A stretch of DNA of 64,000 nucleotides. It comes from Candidatus Poribacteria bacterium (GTDB lineage: Bacteria > Poribacteria > WGA-4E > WGA-3G). Positions 34,114 through 41,806 of the stretch are shown here, one piece after another; the stretch's first letter is position 1, and each line of letters starts with the position of its first letter. The position numbers were made by a program, and so were the translations under genes. The stretch spans positions 1-64,000 of the forward strand of contig JAJDTM010000049.1 in the NCBI GenBank assembly GCA_022827185.1, in the 5' to 3' direction. The notes beneath the pieces were generated by a model. The model had not been told where the DNA came from, made no database searches, and saw only the letters and a list, made by a program, of their open reading frames with translations.

Positions 34114-34422
34114 ATGTTGATGCAGAAATTCAAAACCAGTCTTCGGTTGTTCGGAACTTTTCTTCTGAGGGTTCTATTAGGAATCGGAGCTGCTTATTTA
34201 TGGATCGTTGGACTGGCTTTTATGGGTCGCTCTACAGTCGGTAGACTCTCTGACCGTTACATGGATGGTCGCTATGACAGTCTGAGAGATACAGTGTTTT
34301 TTGATATTATATATCCTGTCGGATGGTATGGTGCTTGGGTGTTGGTAGGTATAACCATTATCTGGGGTTTTTCTCAAGGAAAATTAGATATCCGAAGATG
34401 GTTAAGGAAACGGCATAGTTAA
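34114..34422 (+). CDS. Small membrane protein, 102 aa
   Basis: Two membrane helices are visible: residues 11-35 (LFGTFLLRVLLGIGAAYLWIVGL) and about 66-85 (YPVGWYGAWVLVGITIIWGF), separated by a hydrophilic loop, and the C-terminus is basic (RRWLRKRHS). No family recognised. The ATG at 34114 follows GGAGGAG. It is first after the sigma-propeller gene (146 bp) and precedes a TolB-like gene by 46 bp. Confidence 0.7.
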   Translation: MLMQKFKTSLRLFGTFLLRVLLGIGAAYLWIVGLAFMGRSTVGRLSDRYMDGRYDSLRDTVFFDIIYPVGWYGAWVLVGITIIWGFSQGKLDIRRWLRKRHS

Positions 34423-34468
34423 AAAGTGGTGTTGTCCGCATGGCACATCACATATGGAGGACATAAGC

Positions 34469-35437
34469 ATGAAACGGAAATTTGTCTATATCACGTTGGG
34501 AACCACAACGATATTAATGTGCTTCTTGCTTGTAGTAGACCTTTATGGGCAAGCGTCTGATATTTCACATATTGCTTTCAGCTCTAAACGAGACGGAGAT
34601 TATGACATCTACATGATGGATGCAAAAGGCGAGAATCTCCAGCAACTGACGAACCACCCAGGGAATGAGTATTCTCCAGCATTTTCGCCGAATGGACGGT
34701 GGATGGCTTATGTTTCCAATCAGGATGGAAAGTTGGAAATTTATCTGATGAATCTCAAGACAAAGGAATCCCACCGGTTGACGAACGGTCCAGGACATGA
34801 CAAAAATCCGGCCTGGTCTCCAGATGGACGATGGATTGCGTTTGAATCCAATAGAACAGGGATGCACGACATCTATAAAATCGAACCCAGTGGTGCGAAT
34901 CTCCAAAGGTTGACGCATAAGAGAGATAACTACAACCCAGCTTGGTCTCCTGATAGTCAACTAATCGCTTTTGCTGCTAACGAGGCTAACAATATTGATA
35001 TCTATGTGATGAATGCTGATGGTGGAAAACTCAAACGCCTGACAAGGCAAGAACAAGCGGAAACTGTCCCTACATGGTCTTCAAATGGGAAACAAATCGC
35101 CTTTAGTACTGGACTTCTCGGAAATAGAGACATCTATATCATGAATGCGGACGGGACAAATGTTCGCCGGTTGACTCATCATCCGGCGAAAGATGGAATT
35201 TCCGCCTGGTTTCCGAAGGATCAATTGATTGTCTTTAGTGCCGAGTGGGAGGAAAATTATGACATCTATCTCATAGATGTGGATGGAAACAGGCGTCGTA
35301 GGTTGACACACGATCCGGCAGTAGATAGGTCACCGACATGGGTGCCCGCGGGTTTTTTTCTCTCTGTTTCTCCCAGCTCAAAGAAACTAATAACGCAATG
35401 GAGTAGACTCAAACAATCCGCAGGAGGAAAACCATGA
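34469..35437 (+). CDS. Secreted TolB-like (PD40) beta-propeller protein, 322 aa
   Basis: A signal peptide or anchor covers residues 1-28 (ILMCFLLVVDLYGQA). About six PD40/WD40-like blades follow, with the repeating core -IAF-S-R-G--DIY-M--DG--L-RLT----- (for example YDIYMMDAKGENLQQLT, IDIYVMNADGGKLKRLT, RDIYIMNADGTNVRRLT). TolB uses such a propeller for protein contacts in the periplasm, but the TolB N-terminal domain is absent. GGAGG lies 9 nt before the ATG at 34469. The stop overlaps the next gene's start (ATGA), so the two are translationally coupled. Confidence 0.85.
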   Translation: MKRKFVYITLGTTTILMCFLLVVDLYGQASDISHIAFSSKRDGDYDIYMMDAKGENLQQLTNHPGNEYSPAFSPNGRWMAYVSNQDGKLEIYLMNLKTKESHRLTNGPGHDKNPAWSPDGRWIAFESNRTGMHDIYKIEPSGANLQRLTHKRDNYNPAWSPDSQLIAFAANEANNIDIYVMNADGGKLKRLTRQEQAETVPTWSSNGKQIAFSTGLLGNRDIYIMNADGTNVRRLTHHPAKDGISAWFPKDQLIVFSAEWEENYDIYLIDVDGNRRRRLTHDPAVDRSPTWVPAGFFLSVSPSSKKLITQWSRLKQSAGGKP

Positions 35438-36114
35438 GAGTTTCAGTAAGCACGCTTCTGATCGCCCTATTTATTATACTCCCTCCCGCTTTCGCAGCGG
35501 CAGAAACTAAACAGACTTCTGACGTTACCAGCCTTTATCACCTCGCCAACATCTTAGGTATTCAAGTATCACTGGCGCACATCGAAAACACGCTCATTGA
35601 ACAGGCTGGGGAGCATCATACCGTCGATTTTGCGAGTCTCATTGACGCTGCCAAGGAAATCGGACTCGAATTGCAAGAACGCAATCTCAGCTATGAAGAA
35701 CTCCGAAAGTTTAAAACGCCAATTATTGCGCATCTCAAGACTACATTTGAAAACGAAACCCCCGCAAAAGCAGATACCACCGTTGGACATTTCATTGTTG
35801 TTGAGTACGGAAATAAAAAGTGGGTGCGTCTCTTTGATACACCAGGCAGATTTCTATATCAGGCAGCCACTGTTGTTTCCAGAGATCGCTTCTTGGATCG
35901 CTGGACGGGACGTGTACTCACACTTTCGGAACGCCAACGTCAGCAAAGGCAACCGGTTTTGGAGGTTTTTCCCACGTTGTTGGATTTAGATGCCTTAATC
36001 ACATTTCAGCGCGATGCTGTGGATCAGGACTTAGCAGGATACCAATTTCCTATCCGACTGAAAAACCGGGGTGATGTGCCGATACGCATCGCCGCTGTCG
36101 CATCCAATACGTGA
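35434..36114 (+). pseudogene. C39-like peptidase domain / DUF1573 gene, N-terminal part, ends at in-frame TGA
   Basis: The reading frame runs on unbroken from 35434 to 36903 apart from one TGA at 36112-36114. This first part has a signal peptide (ending FAAAET) and a domain resembling C39 peptidases; the catalytic cysteine position reads DVTSLYHLANILG without Cys, while the His (VGHFIVVEY) and Asp (RLFDTP) positions are kept, so it is probably an inactive binding fold. The DUF1573 region starts at FPIRLKNRGDVPIRI and is cut at its SCGCT-like motif. ATGA overlap with the TolB-like gene. Could be a nonsense mutation, an assembly error or, less likely, recoding. Confidence 0.7.
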
Positions 36115-36171
36115 CATACCGTCGTCGCTAAACCTAAAGCAGATGTCATCCCTGCGGGGAAAAACGCTGTT

Positions 36172-36903
36172 TTGGGAATCGGTTCGACTGCAGTTGCAGT
36201 CCACAGGACCTTTTTTATGACTGTTCATGTTCAGACAGATTCGCCACAACGACCGTTCACTTTTATCTCTTTCGGGCGCGCAAGGGAATTTCCAGTCGTC
36301 TTCGTCCCTGAGAACATATATGTGGAAAGTACCGGGACATCGCAACCCAAGAAAACCGCCGGACTTAAAAACCCTCGTGAAACGGCTCTAATGATTCAGA
36401 ATATTAAGAGTTCACAGGAGTGGATTCAACCCCTCCTCCTTAGTGATAATGTCGTCTATCCGTGGCGCACTGCTGATATTGAGTTGAATTTTGAAACCGA
36501 GCAGATGCCCAAAGGAAATTTTAACGAGAAACTCACAGTTGAATATATTGACCACAAAGGCGAAATAAGAACGATCACGCTGCCCATATCCGGAGACGGA
36601 AATCAAGCTTACACACTCACACCTAACCGATTCTTTTTCGGACGCATTAATTCTAACCAAAAAAACACGAAGGTATTAGTGCTTAAAAACTTAACGGGTA
36701 CCGAACTCCAGATTGAGAAAGCCGAAACAGATGTCGGAACAATTACGGTAAAACCGCAAGAGAACAGTAACAACCATCAATTGACATTAACGTTGCCATC
36801 CGTTTTAACAAAGGGTGTTCTGAAAAGCGAAGTTCGACTCCAGACGAGTCATCCAAAGATGCATCTTATCAAGATTCCGGTTTTTGCTTTCGTCGCAAAG
36901 TAA
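36172..36903 (+). pseudogene. DUF1573-like protein, C-terminal part after the in-frame TGA
   Basis: Same frame as the preceding part. The segment directly after the TGA reads HTVVAKPKADVIPAGKNAVLG, matching the usual continuation of a DUF1573 domain (CT-A-----I-PG). Two further immunoglobulin-like domains follow, including LKNLTGTELQIEKAETDVGTI, a second N-G-T-L-I type strand pattern. A TTG at 36172 with GGGGA 10 nt upstream could allow re-initiation, but the product would lack a signal peptide and start in mid-domain, so this half is probably not made as a working protein unless the stop is read through. Confidence 0.6.
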
Positions 36904-36950
36904 AGGTATTTCGCGCCTGAACACACTAAAAACAGAGAAGGAGCTATCCG

Positions 36951-38597
36951 ATGAAATACCTCAGAGGTACATTTCTAATAATTCTCATTGGCATTTTAAC
37001 TCCAATTATACTATTCGCGGCACCTCACGAACCGTCTCCTGCTGGTGGTGGTTGGCTTGAATTGAACCCTAAATTGGGGCAAGTCCAAACGGATGCACCT
37101 TGGTTCCCCGAACTCACCGGCGAACTCACGATTGAAGCATGGGTCTATGTCGATGAGTCGCTACCGAACCTGAACGTCTTTTCACTTGTCGGACAAACAG
37201 ACCGATTCAACTGTTTTATATTTGGATTGCCTGTAGACGAAGATGAAGATAATGTCATGGACACGCAAATCGGTATCTCGTCACAGGGGACGACTGACGA
37301 TTCAATGGTAACAACAGGAACACTACCGATTCGTCAATGGGTACATTACGTGGCGACTATTGACCGGGGTGCGGCTATTGGCAGCGATGGATACATCGCT
37401 GGCGGGAGTGAAAAGAGCGAACTCGCTGTGCCGAATGATAATCATCTTTTGGTCGGCGGACTGCCGACGTTGTCGGCAATTCCACCTATACCAGGCGTAA
37501 AAGAGCGATTTGCGTCAGGGGTCTATATTGACGAACTCAGAATTAGCAACGTCGTCCGTTATAAAGGCAACTACGACGTGCCAACAAGAGCCTTCACCGT
37601 AGATACGAATACCATTGGACTCTATCATTTCGATGAAGAGTCAGACCCACGTTATGCAGATAGCTCGAGTTCTCAGATTCCCTTAATCCGCCGTGAGATA
37701 GCTCCTGAGATTCTTGCAAAGAGTGAAGAAAAGACAGAAAGCCCACTGTCAAAAGAGGAAGAGGAATTATTGCAACTCATCCGCCAAGGGATCGTCCATT
37801 ACGATAGCCTGCTTGAAAGCGGACGCGCTGATTTTCTCCGGCGGGTTACCAGCGTTGAATTCCCGGGTTTATACCCTGGGATGCGACGCATGTCCAGTGG
37901 TACCTGGGAAGGTACGATCGAGTTTTCCGGACGCAAAGTCAGAGGCATTGTGACAAAAGATACTATTCATTACGACATCGACAGGGACTTCCCTATCAAG
38001 GGAACAGAGCAATTCGCTTATGATGGTGAAACGTTTGAAACACTCCGAGAAAAAAGTCGCCGTCTCTTGTTAGAGCGGAGAAGCGATATAGTATACGATG
38101 CGTCCAATGACCCACGCGCTTGGGGGTGGACTTTCGGCGATGCGAAAACCCCTTTTGTGATGGTTATTGATAGCCTTGATGTCCAACAAATTGAGGAAGT
38201 GCGTTTCAACGATAGTGATGTCTATCATCTCAAAGGAAATTTGTTAGGTGTAGCAATGGAATTGTGGTTGAACCCGAAGAAAAGTTACCGTCCCGAACGC
38301 TATGTATTTTCCAAACCTTCAGTAAACGACCTTAAACATATTACTACGACAGATATCAAGTTCAAAGAAGTCGCACCTGACCTCTGGTTTCCTGAATCTG
38401 CCAGGCATGTTGAGACCGCTATTGATTTAAAAACCGATACAAAAACTGATGTCGCGACCACAACGATACAATTCACAAACATTCGGATTAACGAACCTAT
38501 TCCTGACGCTCGTTTCTCTATTGAACCGCCGCCTGGAGCAAGCGTGTTCGACATGCGTACCCGGGAAAGTTTTGAGATTCCAAAAGAAAACAAATGA
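36951..38597 (+). CDS. Secreted LamG domain plus LolA-like domain protein, 548 aa
   Basis: A signal peptide (residues 1-23) is followed by a LamG-like beta-sandwich at about 35-245, with the markers LTIEAWVYVDESL, QWVHYVATIDRG and IDELRISNVVRYKG. A second domain, about 265-548, has the block AMELWLNPKKSYRPERYVF followed by EVAPDLWFPESA, a pattern of LolA/LppX-like outer-membrane lipoprotein-related folds. AAGGAG precedes the ATG. A tandem paralogue follows after 16 bp. Probably periplasmic or surface; the ligand is unknown. Confidence 0.82.
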   Translation: MKYLRGTFLIILIGILTPIILFAAPHEPSPAGGGWLELNPKLGQVQTDAPWFPELTGELTIEAWVYVDESLPNLNVFSLVGQTDRFNCFIFGLPVDEDEDNVMDTQIGISSQGTTDDSMVTTGTLPIRQWVHYVATIDRGAAIGSDGYIAGGSEKSELAVPNDNHLLVGGLPTLSAIPPIPGVKERFASGVYIDELRISNVVRYKGNYDVPTRAFTVDTNTIGLYHFDEESDPRYADSSSSQIPLIRREIAPEILAKSEEKTESPLSKEEEELLQLIRQGIVHYDSLLESGRADFLRRVTSVEFPGLYPGMRRMSSGTWEGTIEFSGRKVRGIVTKDTIHYDIDRDFPIKGTEQFAYDGETFETLREKSRRLLLERRSDIVYDASNDPRAWGWTFGDAKTPFVMVIDSLDVQQIEEVRFNDSDVYHLKGNLLGVAMELWLNPKKSYRPERYVFSKPSVNDLKHITTTDIKFKEVAPDLWFPESARHVETAIDLKTDTKTDVATTTIQFTNIRINEPIPDARFSIEPPPGASVFDMRTRESFEIPKENK

Positions 38598-38613
38598 TGT
38601 AAGGAGTTACCCC

Positions 38614-40242
38614 ATGCAATATCTCAAAGACACATTCCTAATCATTCTAATCGGCATTTTAATGACTCCTATTATGCTATTCGCAATACCTCACGAACCC
38701 TCGCCTGCAGGTGGCGATTGGCTTGAGTTGAATCCCAAACTTGGACAAGTCCAGACCGAAGCACCTTGGTTGCCCGAGCTTACCGAGCCTCTCACGATTG
38801 AAGCGTGGATCTACGTAGACGAGACGTTACCCAAGCAAGTCACCTTTTCTCTCGTCGGTCAAACAGACCGATTCAGCTGCTTCATGACTGGAGTGCCTGC
38901 AGACGAAAATAGAGATAATGTGATGGATACTCGGCTCGGTATCCTTTCCAATGGGACTAAAGACCCTTCAATGGTGACGGACACAGACCATCTACCGATT
39001 CGTCAGTGGGTGCATTATGTCGCGACAATCGACCGTGGTGCTGCTATCGGCAGCGATGGTCTTATTTTAGGAGGCGGAGGTGATGGAAGCGAACTGCCAG
39101 TGCCAAATGAGAATCGTCTTGTGCTTGGCGGCGTTCCAACTTTGACGAAACTGCCAGCACCCTTGGGGGACAAAATGCGTTTCGCTTCAGGGGTCTATAT
39201 CGACGAGTTGCGAATCAGCAGCGTCGTCCGTTACAAAGGCAACTACGATGTGCCGACAAAGGCATTCACCGCAGATACCGATACTATAGGACTCTATCAT
39301 TTCGATGAAGTGTCAAAGCAACGCTATGAAGATAGCTCAAATTCCCAGATTCCCTTAATCCGCAGTGAGATAGCTCCTGAGATTCTTGCGAAGATTGAGG
39401 CAGCGACAGCCTCGCCTGTGCTGCCAAAAAGTGAAGAAGAGCTGCTCCAGCTGATCCGCGAAGGGATTGCCTATTACGATAGCCTGCTTAAAAGCGGACG
39501 CGTCGATTTTCTTCGAGAAACTACCAGTGTCGCCTCTACTGTGATTCCTCCTGAACTCGGACGTTCCCCAAGTGGTACCTGGAAGGGAACTTTCGAGTTT
39601 TCGGGACACAAAATAAGGGGCATTGTGACGCAAGATATTATTCAGTACGAGCCTGATCGGAACATTCCAATTAAAGGCACAGAGCAGTACGCGTATGATG
39701 GCGAAACATTTGAAACACTCCGAAATACATCTCACCATACTTTGTTGGAACGAAGAAGCGACGTCGTCCATGGTTCATTTGATGATCCACGCTTCTGGGG
39801 ATGGAATCTCAGCGGTGGGGATGAGTCTCTTGTAATGGTTATTGATGGACTTGAGATCGAAAGTATTAAAGAGGTGCGTTTCAATGATAGCGAAGTCTAT
39901 CATATCAAAGGAGATATGTTTGGTGGTACTATAGAATTGTGGCTGAATCCTAAAAAGAGTTACCGACCCGAACGCTTTAGGGTTTCTAATCTTATGCTTT
40001 CGATGACAAAGGATTTCAAGTTCAATGAGGTCGCACCCGACCTCTGGTTTCCGGAATCCGCCAAGTGGATTGACACCGTTGCGAAAATCAATATTAGAAC
40101 CACAACCGTGCAATTCACAAATATTCGGATTAACGAACCTATCCCTGAATCCCGGTTTTCCATTGAACCACCGCCTGGCACAACAGTGTTCGACATGCGA
40201 ACCCGAGAAAGTTTTAAGGTTCCCGAGGAAAACAACAAATGA
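38614..40242 (+). CDS. Secreted LamG domain plus LolA-like domain protein, tandem paralogue, 542 aa
   Basis: Closely similar along its whole length to the preceding gene, with the same signal peptide pattern (LIILIGILMTPIMLFA), LamG domain and LolA-like domain (IELWLNPKKSYRPERF, EVAPDLWFPESAK). The ATG at 38614 has AAGGAG 8 nt upstream; the longer frame upstream only covers the end of the previous gene. The stop overlaps the next start (ATGA). The pair arose by tandem duplication and has since diverged, mainly in the linker and in the ends. Confidence 0.82.
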   Translation: MQYLKDTFLIILIGILMTPIMLFAIPHEPSPAGGDWLELNPKLGQVQTEAPWLPELTEPLTIEAWIYVDETLPKQVTFSLVGQTDRFSCFMTGVPADENRDNVMDTRLGILSNGTKDPSMVTDTDHLPIRQWVHYVATIDRGAAIGSDGLILGGGGDGSELPVPNENRLVLGGVPTLTKLPAPLGDKMRFASGVYIDELRISSVVRYKGNYDVPTKAFTADTDTIGLYHFDEVSKQRYEDSSNSQIPLIRSEIAPEILAKIEAATASPVLPKSEEELLQLIREGIAYYDSLLKSGRVDFLRETTSVASTVIPPELGRSPSGTWKGTFEFSGHKIRGIVTQDIIQYEPDRNIPIKGTEQYAYDGETFETLRNTSHHTLLERRSDVVHGSFDDPRFWGWNLSGGDESLVMVIDGLEIESIKEVRFNDSEVYHIKGDMFGGTIELWLNPKKSYRPERFRVSNLMLSMTKDFKFNEVAPDLWFPESAKWIDTVAKINIRTTTVQFTNIRINEPIPESRFSIEPPPGTTVFDMRTRESFKVPEENNK

Positions 40243-41357
40243 TGTCTTGCAAACGCATCGTTAAAACATCGTCCATAAACCACGCATTTTACTGCGCTTT
40301 GCTGAGTGCAGCACTTCTTTTCATAGGACAACCAACCGTAGCACAGTTACCAATAACCGAACCACACCCACTTTCTAACGAAGCCGCGCAACTGTTGAAG
40401 CACATCAAAACGAAAGCAGCCGAATATGACGCGCAATTCAAAAGCGGTGAGGTCGAATTCTCGATCACGCTACATCAAGAAATTCCGCAAGGAACGGACA
40501 TCTTTGAAGACCTTTTAGGATGGTTTCAGAATATCCTGATGCGAACGCCGAAGGAAGAAAAAGTTCCATCGTATGAAGAGAAGGGGGTTTGGGACATCAT
40601 CTACCGATTTGATGGCGAACGCGAATTTTACGATGTTAAAGCACGGAAGAAGATGGAACTCAACGGAAGACCGCTCCGAGATTGGCAAGAGACGCACTAT
40701 CAATATCTGATAGACGGCAAAACGCTGCGGATGCGCGAACGGACCGGTAGTGGATGGAAACGGCACCCACGACAAGCAACGGCATCGCAGCTTTTTGAAG
40801 ACAAGTTTAATCCCCGTTGGTGGGGCCGGCTCCCACACGGACTCACCTTTCGGAGTTTGATTCGCAAACACGATCCCGTTGATGTTAAAACCGTTGAAAC
40901 CGACGGCACGCGATACCACTACCTCAGACTGTACAGAAAAGCACAACAAGGATCTGACAAAGCTTGGACGCACGAAATCTGGATACATCCGCAGAAGGAT
41001 TACCACACCACTCGTGTGATACAATACGGACGACTGGCTACAGAAATTGACCCACAAGGCACGCTGAAAGAAGCATTTTTCCTGACCCGTAAGACCTATC
41101 AACTGACACAATATGAACCGGGAATCTGGTTTCCGAAAACGGTTACCCAAGAACACTTTAACGGAGGTCTTATGGAAGAAATCCTCCCAGACACCCCAGA
41201 ATCTGAACACCCTATGATTATGAGTGAAGCCCTCATTCCGCAGTCGTTCCGAGAAGAGAAACTTACATGGCCCTGGATGAAGATAACCATGCAAGTACAA
41301 CGCGCCACCTTCAATATCCTGATTGCGGAAGAAGACCTGCGTTTTTCAGACGAATAG
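40239..41357 (+). CDS. Secreted LolA-like domain protein, 372 aa
   Basis: A signal peptide ends near residue 35 (PTVAQ). The mature part corresponds to the second domain of the two genes before it: AAQLLKHIKTKAAEYDAQFKSG matches their EEELLQLIRQGIVHYDSLLESG; EIWIHPQKDYHTTRVI and YEPGIWFPKTV match the later blocks. It therefore belongs to the same family without the LamG domain. Translationally coupled to the previous gene. Its stop TAG lies at the end of a MITE-like element, so the original C-terminus may have been changed by that insertion. Confidence 0.78.
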   Translation: MMSCKRIVKTSSINHAFYCALLSAALLFIGQPTVAQLPITEPHPLSNEAAQLLKHIKTKAAEYDAQFKSGEVEFSITLHQEIPQGTDIFEDLLGWFQNILMRTPKEEKVPSYEEKGVWDIIYRFDGEREFYDVKARKKMELNGRPLRDWQETHYQYLIDGKTLRMRERTGSGWKRHPRQATASQLFEDKFNPRWWGRLPHGLTFRSLIRKHDPVDVKTVETDGTRYHYLRLYRKAQQGSDKAWTHEIWIHPQKDYHTTRVIQYGRLATEIDPQGTLKEAFFLTRKTYQLTQYEPGIWFPKTVTQEHFNGGLMEEILPDTPESEHPMIMSEALIPQSFREEKLTWPWMKITMQVQRATFNILIAEEDLRFSDE

Positions 41358-41563
41358 AACTTACGCATTTGCTCTTAAAGTCCCCCTGATAAGGGGGATT
41401 TTGCTGGGGGTATTTGCTTGGGTATTTCTGCGGATTTCCCCTAAGGGTTTCCTCAGAGCCATTCAATTGTCCCATAATCTCTTAAAGTCCCCCTGATAAG
41501 GGGGATTTAGGGGGTTTCTTCAGAGCCATTCAATTGTCCCATAATTTCGATTTTGCACGTAAA
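41356..41563. mobile_element. MITE-like element 4 with internal direct repeats
   Basis: The left end AGAACTTACGCA is at 41356-41367; the right end is degenerate (perhaps near 41545-41563, GCACGTAAAACTCT). Inside, a 30-bp module beginning CTCTTAAAGTCCCCC occurs at 41372-41401 and 41479-41508, and a 25-bp module beginning CAGAGCCATTC occurs at 41454-41478 and 41521-41545. The first forms a TCCCCC/GGGGGA hairpin. The remainder of the gap before recJ (41564-41806) is AT-rich with no gene seen. Confidence 0.6.
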
Positions 41564-41806
41564 ACTCTTCCATATAGGATTCTCACTAAGACATTTTTAT
41601 TCCAGAATATCCTTAAACTATTTATGAGATACTCTATGGCAAAATTTCCTACCGGTGAAGTGAAAATTAAACGCATCGCAAAAAATTTGACAAACCTAAA
41701 TTTATATGGTAGTATATCAATATTCATATTCAGAAAAGCGTCGCCTCCAAGTCCCTTAATGTAACACAAAGCGCAGATTTCCTTTCTCGACGACGATAGG
41801 AACACC

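Noticed and set aside
34469..35437. tolB of the Tol-Pal system
   Set aside because: The TolB N-terminal domain is missing and no tolQ, tolR, tolA or pal genes adjoin.
36112..36148. Selenocysteine insertion element
   Set aside because: A 6-bp stem including the TGA exists but lacks the usual short upper stem and apical loop, and no Sec gene is in the window. A nonsense mutation or sequence error is simpler.
38449..38613. N-terminal extension of the second LamG-LolA gene
   Set aside because: The stretch overlaps the previous gene; the ATG at 38614 has a ribosome binding site and begins a signal peptide like that of its paralogue.
41564..41806. Small gene upstream of recJ (frames on both strands)
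   Set aside because: The region is AT-rich, frames lack ribosome binding sites and partly cover MITE sequence.
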